From Chloroflexota bacterium (GTDB lineage Bacteria > Chloroflexota > Anaerolineae > Aggregatilineales > Phototrophicaceae), in the NCBI GenBank assembly GCA_011523705.1, contig WTGC01000224.1, positions 9,348-43,121 on the forward strand: DNA of 33,774 bases. The letters run 5' to 3'. Under the pieces are notes generated by a model. It did not search any database and was not told the DNA's origin. It was given only the letters and a program-made list of their open reading frames with translations. Numbering within the stretch: position 1 is the first letter of the stretch; each line of letters begins with the position of its first letter. Shown here in pieces: positions 8,339 through 16,701 of this stretch. The position numbers were made by a program, and so were the translations under genes.

Positions 8339-9079
8339 TCAAGGATACAAATAGGGTTGACGCGGTTCATCGACGGCTTCAATCGCATCGGCGAAGACCA
8401 CCGGCAAGAAGTCGCCGCCGAAAGCCGACGCTTTCAATTGCCCTTTCACCCGCAGCCATTCGCCCGCGGCATATTGCTCAGCCCCCGCCGCGATGATCGG
8501 CATGCCGATGGGGAAGGCATCGGCGACGCAGCAGCTCATGGTGAAGCGCGCCAGCATGAATCCGTCTTGCGGATGAATCGGCTCGCGATAGACAAAGCCG
8601 ACCACATCGACAGCAGTGCCATTGAATTGAGCGGGCGTGTTGGCATGGTCGAATTCGCGCAGCCAATCCAGGATATTGCGGTCGAGCGGGCTGCGCGCCA
8701 CATTGGCGACCCCGACCGGATTCAAGCTGACGCCGCCGTTGACCGCCTCGATGCCCAGCGAGCGCGAAGGAATCAATATGGCCAGCAGCAGCGGAAAAGC
8801 GACCACCAGGATGATATCCCAGCTGATATGGTAATGATGATGCGCGTGCTCGTGCTTCGACGGATTTAAGCTCTGGAACAGACAGGTCAACCCGAGAATG
8901 AAGAATATCAGCGCGCCAACAACGACTAGCCAGGCGAAGCGCTGATTGATGTAGTTGTCGAGATTGCCGGTCAGGATGAGCAATATCAAATAGATGCCCA
9001 TGCCTAAAAGGATGAGCGACTTGGCCCAGGCGATTCTGTCCACCTGCTCTTCCCGCTTGTGTGGCGCCGCTGACGTCAT
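8339..9079 (-). CDS. TIGR03943-family permease partner (YcgQ/DUF1980-type)
   Basis: A 246-residue protein with three or four N-terminal membrane helices (about residues 19-36, 49-68 and 86-103). A His-rich loop is at residues 76-84 (HEHAHHHYH). The C-terminal soluble domain has the family's FTMSCCVADAFPIGMP motif (C183, C184, D187), probably a metal-binding site, and an OB-like end (EWLRVKGQL). Members are nearly always paired with the ArsP/DUF318 permease, found here 133 bases upstream in transcription order. The pair is thought to form a transporter, with the substrate unknown. The His-rich loops in both partners favour a metal ion or metal complex, which is inference. Confidence 0.8.
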   Translation of the reverse strand: MTSAAPHKREEQVDRIAWAKSLILLGMGIYLILLILTGNLDNYINQRFAWLVVVGALIFFILGLTCLFQSLNPSKHEHAHHHYHISWDIILVVAFPLLLAILIPSRSLGIEAVNGGVSLNPVGVANVARSPLDRNILDWLREFDHANTPAQFNGTAVDVVGFVYREPIHPQDGFMLARFTMSCCVADAFPIGMPIIAAGAEQYAAGEWLRVKGQLKASAFGGDFLPVVFADAIEAVDEPRQPYLYP

Positions 9080-9148
9080 CTTAATTTCGCGTATCCTATA
9101 TCAGATATGCTGACCAATGCGTTACTGCTCCACGCAAGTTGGACGCAC

Positions 9149-9169
9149 GGGCGACTCACCGAGTCGCCC
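9149..9169. repeat. GGGCGACTC palindrome, copy 3
   Basis: GGGCGACTC-acc-GAGTCGCCC is a perfect 9-bp inverted repeat between the permease and its TIGR03943 partner, inside what should be one transcript. The inner stem differs from copy 1 in both arms (CTC/GAG versus CC/GG), so pairing is preserved. It could form a hairpin in the mRNA and adjust expression of the downstream gene. Confidence 0.7.
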
Positions 9170-9212
9170 CTACATTTTTGTGAATGATTGGTGATGGTAC
9201 ACAAGACGTTCA

Positions 9213-10250
9213 TTAGACCGAGTAACCTAAAATGAGATTGATGAGGGTCCCCGCCAGCAAGTTCATCACAAAGGGCAGCAGAACCAAATAGAGCACGATG
9301 CGCCGGCGGAAGACGCCGGTGAACATCAGCGTACTCTTGATATCGACCATCGGTCCAAAACTGAGGAAGCTGACGATGGCGCCGGTGGTGAATGTGTTGA
9401 CAAAAGCCAGCGCCAGGAAGCTGTCCACAGTCGAGCAGACGCTGAGCACGTAGGCGAGAATCTGCATGAAGACGACCGACAGAACCGGACCCGTGCCCAG
9501 CGCCAGCAAGCTCTCCTGGGGCACCAGCGTCTGCATCAGCGCCGCCAGCATTGAGCCAAAGATGAGAAAGCGCCCCATCTCGAAGAATTCGTCGCCGGCG
9601 ATACCCAGCGCGGCCAGCAACTTTGCGCGCGCAGAAGGCTCTTCGTGATCGCAATGCGCATGATCGTCATGCGCGCCGCCCAAGGCAATCGGCTTGAGCG
9701 TCGCCGAGCGTTTGGCGAAGCTCCCGATCACGACGCCAACGATGACGGCGACCAGCAGGGTAATGACGATGCGCCCGATGAAGACGGGACCGAATCCGAA
9801 GGCGATGTAAGTGCTGGCGAAGACGATGGGATTCATGAATGGCGCCGCCAGCAGGAATGCGACGCCCAGCGATACCGGCGTGCCCTTGCTGAAGAGCCGG
9901 CGCGCGACCGGCACAACGCCGCATTCACACACGGGGAAAACGAGACCCAGGAAGGCGCCGCCGATTGCCGCGCCCAGCCGATTCCGCGGCAGGAAGCGCA
10001 TGATGTCGTCCGATTTGATGAATGTCTCGATCAAGCCGGATGTAATTGATCCCAGCAGCAGAAAAGGGACCGCCTCGACGAAAATGCCAAGAAAACGGGT
10101 GGCGAAGACGCTCAGGACCAGCGTGAATTCACGACCAGCGCTTTGAGCCTGCAACGCGATAACGCTCAGCAGAAGCCCGGCCAAAAGCGCCAAGCCAATC
10201 AGCTTGGCCCGCTCCGCGGAGTGGTTGGCGCGCAAGCTACTCAGGAGCAT
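9213..10250 (-). CDS. Permease, ArsP/DUF318 (YraQ-like) family
   Basis: A 345-residue membrane protein with about eight to ten helices in two similar halves. The family hallmark is [17 protein letters not shown] (C108 and C110 in the membrane), followed by [16 protein letters not shown]. The second half has [13 protein letters not shown] cytoplasmic loop at residues 194-202 is His/Asp-rich (HDDHAHCDH). Relatives export organoarsenicals (ArsP) or have unknown substrates. The TIGR03943 partner downstream points to the YcgR/YcgQ-type pair. AGGTGA lies four to five bases before the ATG. The gene starts 70 bases after the cyclase stop, so co-transcription with the cyclases is possible. Confidence 0.82.
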   Translation of the reverse strand: MLLSSLRANHSAERAKLIGLALLAGLLLSVIALQAQSAGREFTLVLSVFATRFLGIFVEAVPFLLLGSITSGLIETFIKSDDIMRFLPRNRLGAAIGGAFLGLVFPVCECGVVPVARRLFSKGTPVSLGVAFLLAAPFMNPIVFASTYIAFGFGPVFIGRIVITLLVAVIVGVVIGSFAKRSATLKPIALGGAHDDHAHCDHEEPSARAKLLAALGIAGDEFFEMGRFLIFGSMLAALMQTLVPQESLLALGTGPVLSVVFMQILAYVLSVCSTVDSFLALAFVNTFTTGAIVSFLSFGPMVDIKSTLMFTGVFRRRIVLYLVLLPFVMNLLAGTLINLILGYSV

Positions 10251-10320
10251 TGCTCACCTTTTTCATGATCACGCCCATGCAGAGGCCGAGGACAAATGGG
10301 GATACCACGACGCATGGTTT

Positions 10321-12096
10321 TCACTGCGAGCCACTCGCGCCGTTGTCGGAAGCGCTGCGCAGCAGGACGCGATAAATCGTGTCGAATCGCTCGAAACCCG
10401 CTGTTGGCTTGCGTATCTTCATCGGCGCCGCCTGGACCTGATCTTTGACCAACTCATAAGTCTCGGCGCTGATGAGAATCTCGCCCGGTTCGGCGTTTTC
10501 TTGCAAGAATTTGCCGACATCCGGCGCTTCGCCCAAAGCGGCGAATTCGATGCGATTGGCGCCGCCCACCATGCCCAGCACCGAGTGCCCGGTGTGGATG
10601 CCGATGCAGAAGTGCAGCGCATGTTCCCGGTCGACTAGTGCGTGCAGCGCTTCCACCTCTTGCAGAATCGCCTGCGCCGCCTGCACCGCGCGCAAGGCAT
10701 GATCGTCCTGCTGGTTCAATTGCGAGTTCCAGAGCGCCTTGATCGCGTCACCCAGGTACTGATCGACGATGCCGTCATGCTCGTTGATGGCGTCGCTGGC
10801 GGCGCCCAGATAGCGGTTGATGATCCGCATCAGATCTTCCGGCTCCAAATGCTCGCTGAAGGCGGTGAAGCCGTCCATATCTGCGAACATCGCTGAGATC
10901 GTGCGCTCCGCCGGGCTGGTGTCCAACTGGCTGATCGAGCCGATATTCTCCAGCAGCGCCTCCGGTACGAATGTGCCCAGCAGCCGGCGCTGTTCTTCCT
11001 GTTCCTTTCGCTCGGTCAAGTCGTCAATCACCAAGGCGACGCCATGATTGACCTGATCGTCGCCGCGCAGCGGACTGGCGACCACCTGCCAATAGCGCTG
11101 CCGGCCTTGATGTTCAAAGCGTTCCGCCCAGATATGCTGCATTCGTTCCTGGCGCACGCGCTCGACCGAATCGTAAAAGCTTTCGGTGACTTGCGGCAGC
11201 ACCGCGTTCAAGGGCATGCCGCAGGCACTGGCATTGGTCGTGCCGGTGATGTATTCGGCCGCCTCATTACAGACGAGCACGCAGTTTTCGCCATTGACGG
11301 TGATGACGCCGGATCCAATCGAGGCGAAGATATTCGACAGGCGCACTTGCATTTCTTCGATCAGCGCCATCTGGGCGCGAATATCTTCAAAGAGGCGCGC
11401 GTTTTCGATGGCGACCGCCGCCTGCTGCCCAAAGCTCGTCAGCAAGCCCAATTCATTTTCTTTGAACAAGCCGGCCATGATGCGATTGTCACAATAAGCG
11501 ACGCCGATCACTTCGTCGCGCGCGATCAATGGCACCGCCAAAATGCTCAGGAGACTGAAACCGGCGATGCTCTCGCTGTGGCTGAATTGCTCGTCGGCGC
11601 CCGCGTCCACGGTGAGCAGGGGCTCGCCACTCTCCGCCACTTTGTTGATGACGGACCAACTGACGATCCGGCCGCCGGCCGCGGTTTCTTCGGCGCTCAA
11701 ACCACGCGCGACCGTGAATTCCAACTCGCCGGTTTCGCGGTTGCGCAGCACGATATAGCCGCGTTCCGCCTGCGTCAATTGAATGACGGTCTCCATCACT
11801 TCGTTCAGCACTTCTTCGGTTTCCTGTGCCGAATTGACCAGCGCGGTGGTATCAGCCAGGCGCCGCAGCTGCTGCAGCTGCATGTGCGTATCGACCAAGG
11901 CGAACGAGAGCTTGTCGACGCTGGAGCGGACCGTCCACAAGCGATCGATGGCGCTGGCGGGCAGGCTAATGCCGCGGCGGCGCAGCAACTCCTGCTGCTG
12001 CTCCAGCAATGTCTTCACCTCATCGGCGCGCGTCTTCAGCCCCGTCAGCTGGGTTTGTATCGCGCCGAAGGCGCTTGCGCTCGCCGTCTCGCTCAT
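10321..12096 (-). CDS. GAF-PAS-class III cyclase, metal-site (C1-like) subunit
   Basis: A 591-residue cytoplasmic protein. A helical N-terminus (1-80, LLEQQQELLRRRGISLPASA) precedes a GAF domain (about 85-235), a PAS domain (about 252-362) and a class III nucleotidyl cyclase domain (about 395-570). Both metal-binding aspartates are present: D406 in FADMDGFT and D450 in QYLGDAIKAL. Residues needed from the other face of the dimer are missing. The substrate Lys three before LGD's Gly is Q446, the usual Thr/Asp is A519, the catalytic Asn is D526 and the Arg is F530 (FAALGEAPDVGKFLQ). A homodimer should therefore be inactive. The ATG overlaps the stop of the paralogue at 12093 by four bases. Confidence 0.85.
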   Translation of the reverse strand: MSETASASAFGAIQTQLTGLKTRADEVKTLLEQQQELLRRRGISLPASAIDRLWTVRSSVDKLSFALVDTHMQLQQLRRLADTTALVNSAQETEEVLNEVMETVIQLTQAERGYIVLRNRETGELEFTVARGLSAEETAAGGRIVSWSVINKVAESGEPLLTVDAGADEQFSHSESIAGFSLLSILAVPLIARDEVIGVAYCDNRIMAGLFKENELGLLTSFGQQAAVAIENARLFEDIRAQMALIEEMQVRLSNIFASIGSGVITVNGENCVLVCNEAAEYITGTTNASACGMPLNAVLPQVTESFYDSVERVRQERMQHIWAERFEHQGRQRYWQVVASPLRGDDQVNHGVALVIDDLTERKEQEEQRRLLGTFVPEALLENIGSISQLDTSPAERTISAMFADMDGFTAFSEHLEPEDLMRIINRYLGAASDAINEHDGIVDQYLGDAIKALWNSQLNQQDDHALRAVQAAQAILQEVEALHALVDREHALHFCIGIHTGHSVLGMVGGANRIEFAALGEAPDVGKFLQENAEPGEILISAETYELVKDQVQAAPMKIRKPTAGFERFDTIYRVLLRSASDNGASGSQ

Positions 12097-13859
12097 GCGC
12101 GTTTGTAAACCTCGTAGGCGCTCATGCCGACCGAGAGTCCTTTGCCGTAAATGGGATCGCGCGGTCGGAAGTCATAAGGCAGACCGCCGTCGTTGTTCGC
12201 CCTTATATGATCCAGCGTCTGTTGCACAATCGCAATCGTTCCCGGCGCGGCATTCTCCTGGATGCGTTTGGCGGTATTGATGCTGTTGCCCAGCGCCGTG
12301 AATTCGCGCCGCTGGAAGCTGCCCACGTTGCCCAAGGTCGCCTCGCCGGTGAACATGCCGATGATATAAAAATGCGGATCCGGCTCTATGCCCATTTCAC
12401 GATAGAGATCGACGAAGCGTTCGCGCATCAACAAGCCGCATTCCAGCGCCATCTGGGCGTGATTGAGCTCGGGATTGAGCTGCGTATTGAAGAGCGCCAT
12501 CACCTCGTTGCCCATGTACTTATCGATGATCCCGCCGCTTTCGTGTATGCAGGCAGTCGCGATCGCCTGATACTGGTTCAGAATTCTAAGTTTTTCGCTG
12601 GCCGCGACATCGGGCAGCGTGGACCAGGGGCGCACATCCGCGAAGAGGCATGTGACCTCGCGCCGCAAGCCGCCCATCTCGATATTGGCGATTTCATTGA
12701 TCTGGTCGACCATACCCTCCGGCAAAATACGCTTCATGGCGTTAATCGTCGTTTCATGCTCATATAAATGCGTGACGTCATCCATCACCATGGTGACGCC
12801 CTGCGTCATGTGGTTTCTGTCCTTCAGCGGCGAGAGCGATAGCGCCAGCGCCACCTGCCCGCGTCCGGGAAGCTCCGCGCTCAGTTCCAGCGAATGATCC
12901 ATGTCATGCAGTTTGACATGGTCCAAATGGTCTTCGACTTCCAGCGCGGCGTTCTTCATCACCTGGGCGACATCAAAGCCGACCGCGGCATTCGGCTGCA
13001 GATCGAGAATCTCGCCGGCGGCGCGATTAAAGGTGTGGACCAGGTCATTTGAGTCGATGGCGATGATGCCGCTGCCGACGGAGGAAAAAATGTTGTCCAT
13101 CAATTCCTTGACCTGAGTGATCTCCGCCAAGATCTGCTCGGCGCGCATGTACATGCGGGCGTTGGCGACGGCGACTGCGGCAGTATTGGCGAATGCCATC
13201 ATCAGGTTCAGTTCGCGCTCGGTGAAGATGCCGGCGACCAGGCGATTATCGACATAAACGACGCCGATGACACGCTCCTTGTAGCGCAGCGGCACGCAAA
13301 GCACCGAGCGCAGCGTGAAATTGATGATGCTCTGGTTCTCCGAAAGCCGCTCATCCTGGAAGGCGTTGTCCGCAAGCAGCGGCTCGCCGGTGGACATCAC
13401 TTCGTTGACGACAGACATGCTGATCTGCGGCCGGTCACTGCTTGCCATGCGCGGTCCCATGAGACCGCCTTCGCTGCTGACGCGGAATTCCAGCTCGCCG
13501 GTGTCGTCGTCCGCGAGCACGATGTAACCGCGCTCGGCATTGGTCAGCACGATGACCAGCTCCATCGTCTCGGCCAGGACGGTTTCAATATTCAGCGAAT
13601 TCGTAATGCGCGTGGACATCTCCGACAGCGCCCGCAACTGCCGCAGCTCCGTCTGCTCTTCGAGCACGCTGTTTTCCAGGCGCTTGAAATCCTGCTTCAG
13701 CAATTCGATGTTGTTGATAATGGCGGCCGGCATGGCGAGGCGGCGGCGGCGCAGCAACTCCCGCTGCGCTTCCAGCGTTTCGCTCACCTCATCCAACTGG
13801 TCTTCCAGCTGTCTCAGTTCGGCTATCAGATTGGTCGCCGTGCCCTGCGCTTCAGACAT
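12093..13859 (-). CDS. GAF-PAS-class III cyclase, catalytic-residue (C2-like) subunit
   Basis: A 588-residue paralogue of the downstream gene with the same architecture: helical N-terminus with ELLRRRRLAMPAAI, GAF (about 87-237), PAS (about 254-365) and cyclase domain (about 398-560). It keeps substrate Lys K447 (IDKYMG), the IIIb-type Thr T521, transition-state Asn N528 and Arg R532 (FTALGNSINTAKRIQ), and the first metal Asp D408 (FADVRPWST). The second metal Asp is N451 (KYMGNEVMALF). Alone it should bind metal poorly. Together with the downstream protein all residues for one adenylyl-cyclase-type site are present. GAF and PAS suggest ligand or redox sensing. It is the first gene of the pair. 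Confidence 0.85.
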   Translation of the reverse strand: MSEAQGTATNLIAELRQLEDQLDEVSETLEAQRELLRRRRLAMPAAIINNIELLKQDFKRLENSVLEEQTELRQLRALSEMSTRITNSLNIETVLAETMELVIVLTNAERGYIVLADDDTGELEFRVSSEGGLMGPRMASSDRPQISMSVVNEVMSTGEPLLADNAFQDERLSENQSIINFTLRSVLCVPLRYKERVIGVVYVDNRLVAGIFTERELNLMMAFANTAAVAVANARMYMRAEQILAEITQVKELMDNIFSSVGSGIIAIDSNDLVHTFNRAAGEILDLQPNAAVGFDVAQVMKNAALEVEDHLDHVKLHDMDHSLELSAELPGRGQVALALSLSPLKDRNHMTQGVTMVMDDVTHLYEHETTINAMKRILPEGMVDQINEIANIEMGGLRREVTCLFADVRPWSTLPDVAASEKLRILNQYQAIATACIHESGGIIDKYMGNEVMALFNTQLNPELNHAQMALECGLLMRERFVDLYREMGIEPDPHFYIIGMFTGEATLGNVGSFQRREFTALGNSINTAKRIQENAAPGTIAIVQQTLDHIRANNDGGLPYDFRPRDPIYGKGLSVGMSAYEVYKRA

Positions 13860-13971
13860 GCGATAACTTGGCCTCGCGCCGAAATTTCCCGCAAACAGCG
13901 GTCATCCCGCCCCTAAACGATTCGATACATTCGCAAAGAGCGAATTGCCGCGTTCATATTCCGCTACACCG

Positions 13972-14001
13972 AGTATACAGGAAAACCGTGTCGAAAACAC
14001 G
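13972..14001 (-). promoter_or_regulatory. Possible promoter and inverted repeat upstream of cyclase pair
   Basis: On the minus strand a TATACT -10-like hexamer (13972-13977) lies about 115 bases before the ATG of the first cyclase gene. The -35 region is poor (GTGTTT at 17 bases) and overlaps an inverted repeat, CGTGT-tttcg-ACACG (13987-14001), which could be a regulator site. The rest of 13860-14110 shows no gene. Confidence 0.3.
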
Positions 14002-14110
14002 ATGGCGATTGGCGCCAGCGCGGCCTTCTTTGCGGTAATGTGACCACCAGGATGCGCAGCAGGCTCATCGATCTCGCCGATTCGGCGTCTTCTCGGTCCG
14101 TACGGCGGCG

Positions 14111-15427
14111 CTAAAAGGCGTCGGCGGACATGGCGATCTTGGCGGCGCGTCGGCCAATCTCGACGGCGTAGTTGGTGCCGCGATCCCAGGGATAAACCTG
14201 CGACATGCTCGCCCAATACAGCCCCGGCAGCGGCGTCTTGATAGCGGGAATATGGCGGCTGTGATTGAGCGCCGGCACCGGCTGAGCGTAGGGCGCGCGC
14301 CAGACCCACCACTTGCGAATCCAGTCACGCTGGAAAGCCGGGTTCACCGTCTTAAGCGCCGGCAGAAAACGCTCGACCAGCGCCTCCTCGCTCAGTTGAA
14401 AATACTCGTGGGTCGGCTTGACGTAGTCGCCGCAATAGATGATATGGTCGCCGCCGTAGTGCTCGCGCGGGAGGTAGTTGGTATGCTCGACCAGAGCCAG
14501 AAAGGGAAAAGCCGACTTCGACTTGTCGGGCGTAGTCGCCGGCAGATTCAGCCAATACGTGTCGTCCGGCATCAGCCTGTGCTTCAAAGCGAAGACGACG
14601 CAGAGACCGCCGATGCTCTTCAGCGCCGCCACCTGCCGGCCGTATTCCGTATCCGCCAAACCGTCCGCCATTTGCAGCAGAAGGCGCGGCGATGTCGTGC
14701 TGAGGACGCGGTCGAAGAGTTCATGCTCGCCGTTGCTAGATAGCGCGAGGCCGGCGTCCGCTTGTCGAATGCCTTCGACGCGCGTCTTCAGGCGAATCGT
14801 GACGCCCTTCGCCCGCAGTTGAGCCGCCAGTTCATCGAGGAAGGCTTGAAAGCCGCCGACATAGGTACCGAGCTTGAGGCTGCGCTTGACGATACGCGCC
14901 CACATGAAGGACATCGGCACCTGATCATATTCTTCGGCGAATTTGCCGATTAACAGCGGCCTGAAGAATTTCTCGTAGGCTTCGCGCCCCATCCAGCGGC
15001 GCATCCATTCATCGGCGGTGACGCGCTCGAGCGAGCGCCATGAGGGTGTCAGTTTGAGGTAGATGCCGGCCAAGCCCATGCGCGCAATCGAAGGGAGGGA
15101 GAGCGGCAAGAAAAGCGCCGAGGGCGAGATCTCACTGCGCAGCGGCGCGCCGTCAATCCAGTAGCTCGTCTTCGGGCGGGGGAAGATGATGCGGTCGCGC
15201 GCGCCCATCTCGTCGGCGAGGGCGAAGATATCGTGGTCGCTGGCGAACCAGTGATGATAGAACTTCTCCAGCGTCCAGTCCCAGGCGTCGTCTTTGAAGC
15301 CGGCGGCAAGCCCGCCGACCTGCGCCGCCGCTTCGTAGATCGTGACCTGGTGGCCGGCCTTTGCGAAGTCCCAGGCTGCGGCTAGTCCGCCCGCGCCAGC
15401 GCCGATGATGGCGATTTTCAACCCCAT
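14111..15427 (-). CDS. FAD-dependent amine-oxidase-like oxidoreductase
   Basis: A 438-residue flavoprotein of the NAD(P)-binding/amine oxidase superfamily (COG1232-like). The N-terminal FAD-binding fold is IAIIGAGAGGLAAAW with YEAAAQVGGLAAGF. The substrate region includes LEKFYHHWFASDHDIF, and the C-terminal FAD segment is GLYWASMSQVYPWDRGTNYA. Relatives act on carotenoids, polyprenyl or sugar-nucleotide substrates. The YHHWF and DRGTNYAV motifs resemble genes in cell-surface polysaccharide clusters, so a glycan-related role is possible but not shown. The listed ATG lies inside a dispersed C-rich repeat. A TTG two codons later (15421) would give the classic MKIAIIGAG start and may be the ancestral one. 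Confidence 0.8.
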   Translation of the reverse strand: MGLKIAIIGAGAGGLAAAWDFAKAGHQVTIYEAAAQVGGLAAGFKDDAWDWTLEKFYHHWFASDHDIFALADEMGARDRIIFPRPKTSYWIDGAPLRSEISPSALFLPLSLPSIARMGLAGIYLKLTPSWRSLERVTADEWMRRWMGREAYEKFFRPLLIGKFAEEYDQVPMSFMWARIVKRSLKLGTYVGGFQAFLDELAAQLRAKGVTIRLKTRVEGIRQADAGLALSSNGEHELFDRVLSTTSPRLLLQMADGLADTEYGRQVAALKSIGGLCVVFALKHRLMPDDTYWLNLPATTPDKSKSAFPFLALVEHTNYLPREHYGGDHIIYCGDYVKPTHEYFQLSEEALVERFLPALKTVNPAFQRDWIRKWWVWRAPYAQPVPALNHSRHIPAIKTPLPGLYWASMSQVYPWDRGTNYAVEIGRRAAKIAMSADAF

Positions 15428-15490
15428 CCCCCAGCCCCTTCCCGTAATGCTGTGTCTACGCGTGCCAGCGAGTTAAGGAAGGGGAGTTTT
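15420..15490 (+). repeat. C-rich hairpin element, copy 3 (expanded loop)
   Basis: AACCCCATCCCCC followed by CCCCTTCC (15435-15442), which pairs with GGAAGGGG (15477-15484) across a 34-base loop containing GTGTCTACGCG. The lead matches that of the element at 5692. Its first bases, read on the minus strand, supply the ATGGGG start of the FAD oxidoreductase gene. Confidence 0.55.
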
Positions 15491-15552
15491 CCTAGCAAGA
15501 TCGTTATTCTACATGATTAATTTGATTCTACTGAGAACCGCTTTGGGGGCGA

Positions 15553-16620
15553 TCAATCCGCGTAGATATCTTCGCTCAAGCGCCAACTGGCGCGCGCCTC
15601 GAAATCGAGCGGGCTGCGATGTCCGGCTTGATAACGGAAATGAGCGGCCGCGCCGATCATGGCGGCGTTGTCGGTGCAGAGGAACAGGGGCGGAAAAAAG
15701 ACTGGCAGCCTGAGCCTCGCGCTCAGCTTCTCCCGCAGCATTTGATTGGCGCTGACGCCGCCGCTGAGGTAAACTGCGTTCACCTTGAAGTCTCGCGCCG
15801 CCCGACAGGCGCTGGTCACCAAGGCGTCCGTCAGCGCATCCTGGAATGCAGCGGCAACATCGCTGACATTGATATCGTCGCGCAAGGGCGCCCGCTTCTC
15901 GGCGCGGCGTTCGAGTTTGCCCCGTCTACGCCCACTCGGCGGGACGGTCGCTGCGCGCATCACCGCTGTCTTCAAGCCGCTGAAGCTCAAATCATAAGAG
16001 CCGTCGGTCTTGGCGCGCGGGAAATCATAGGCGTCAATCGCACCCGTTCTCGCCGCGCCTTCAATGGCGGGTCCGCCGGGAAAGGGCAAGCCGAGCAGAC
16101 GCCCAACCTTGTCGAATGCCTCGCCAGCCGCATCGTCAATTGTGCCGCCTATGCGCTGATAGAGACCGTGACCGCGCATGACCACAAGCTCGCTGTGCCC
16201 CCCCGATACAATGACGACTAAGACAGGGAATTCGACCTCGACGAAGTCCGGCGCCAGCCACAGCGAATACACATGCCCTTCCAGATGGTTGATGCCGAGC
16301 AGGGGCAGCCCAGTCGCCAGCGCCAGCCCTTTGGCGAAATTGATGCCGACCAGCAGCGAACCGACCAAGCCGGGTCCCTGGGTGACAGCGATGGCGTCGA
16401 GATCGTCGAAGGTCAATTCGGCTTCGGTCATCGCCTGCCCCACCACCGTGCTGATCGACTCGGCGTGCGCGCGAGAGGCGACTTCAGGGAAGACGCCCCC
16501 GTATTGGGCGTGCAGGTCAATCTGCGAGGCGACAATGTTGGATTTGATCGCGGGGCCATTGGTGATGACGGCGGCGGCAGTCTCGTCGCAGGAGGTTTCG
16601 ATGGCGAGGATGGCGGTCAT
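15553..16620 (-). CDS. tsaD: tRNA N6-threonylcarbamoyladenosine transferase subunit TsaD
   Basis: A 355-residue ASKHA-fold protein that transfers the threonylcarbamoyl group to A37 of ANN-reading tRNAs, with TsaB and TsaE. Seen: start ILAIETSCDETAAAVI, QGPGLVGSLLVG, the metal ligands in NHLEGHVYS (HxxxH), VIVSGGHSELV, the GEAFDKVGRLLGLPFPGGP signature, and C-terminal GGVSANQMLR and CTDNAAMIGAAA. A basic insert near residues 223-245 (SGRRRGKLERRAEKRA) precedes the DVAAAFQDA helix and is longer than in E. coli. The gene is divergent from the AAA-TOPRIM pair with 81 bases between them. Confidence 0.95.
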   Translation of the reverse strand: MTAILAIETSCDETAAAVITNGPAIKSNIVASQIDLHAQYGGVFPEVASRAHAESISTVVGQAMTEAELTFDDLDAIAVTQGPGLVGSLLVGINFAKGLALATGLPLLGINHLEGHVYSLWLAPDFVEVEFPVLVVIVSGGHSELVVMRGHGLYQRIGGTIDDAAGEAFDKVGRLLGLPFPGGPAIEGAARTGAIDAYDFPRAKTDGSYDLSFSGLKTAVMRAATVPPSGRRRGKLERRAEKRAPLRDDINVSDVAAAFQDALTDALVTSACRAARDFKVNAVYLSGGVSANQMLREKLSARLRLPVFFPPLFLCTDNAAMIGAAAHFRYQAGHRSPLDFEARASWRLSEDIYAD

Positions 16621-16626
16621 GCCCGC

Positions 16627-16632
16627 ATTGTA
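16627..16632 (-). promoter_or_regulatory. -10 element of tsaD (likely leaderless)
   Basis: TACAAT on the minus strand ends six bases before the tsaD ATG at 16620. Transcription would begin at or next to the start codon, giving a leaderless mRNA. There is no Shine-Dalgarno box before the ATG. No good -35 is seen at 17 bases. Confidence 0.4.
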
Positions 16633-16657
16633 GCACTGGAATTGCCGGTCGCGGATG

Positions 16658-16663
16658 TATAAT
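16658..16663 (+). promoter_or_regulatory. TATAAT -10 box of the AAA-TOPRIM operon
   Basis: A consensus TATAAT lies 38 bases before the ATG at 16702, with a strong GAGGAGG ribosome-binding site at about 16689-16695. The -35 region is weak (CTGGAA at 17 bases). The leader is short and no operator repeat is evident. Confidence 0.5.
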
Positions 16664-16701
16664 GAGGTGCAGGTTGAGCGCTTTGGGCGAGGAGGCGCGC
16701 G

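Noticed and set aside
7808..8869. 353-codon plus-strand frame opposite the propeller and TIGR03943 genes
   Set aside because: It spans two real minus-strand genes and has no recognisable motif.
9076..9654. 192-codon minus-strand frame across the permease/TIGR03943 gap
   Set aside because: Out of frame with the permease, of unusual composition, and crosses the palindrome at 9149.
11044..12108. 354-codon plus-strand frame opposite the cyclase
   Set aside because: His/Ala/Arg-rich translation typical of antisense to a GC-rich gene. The minus strand encodes clear GAF, PAS and cyclase domains.
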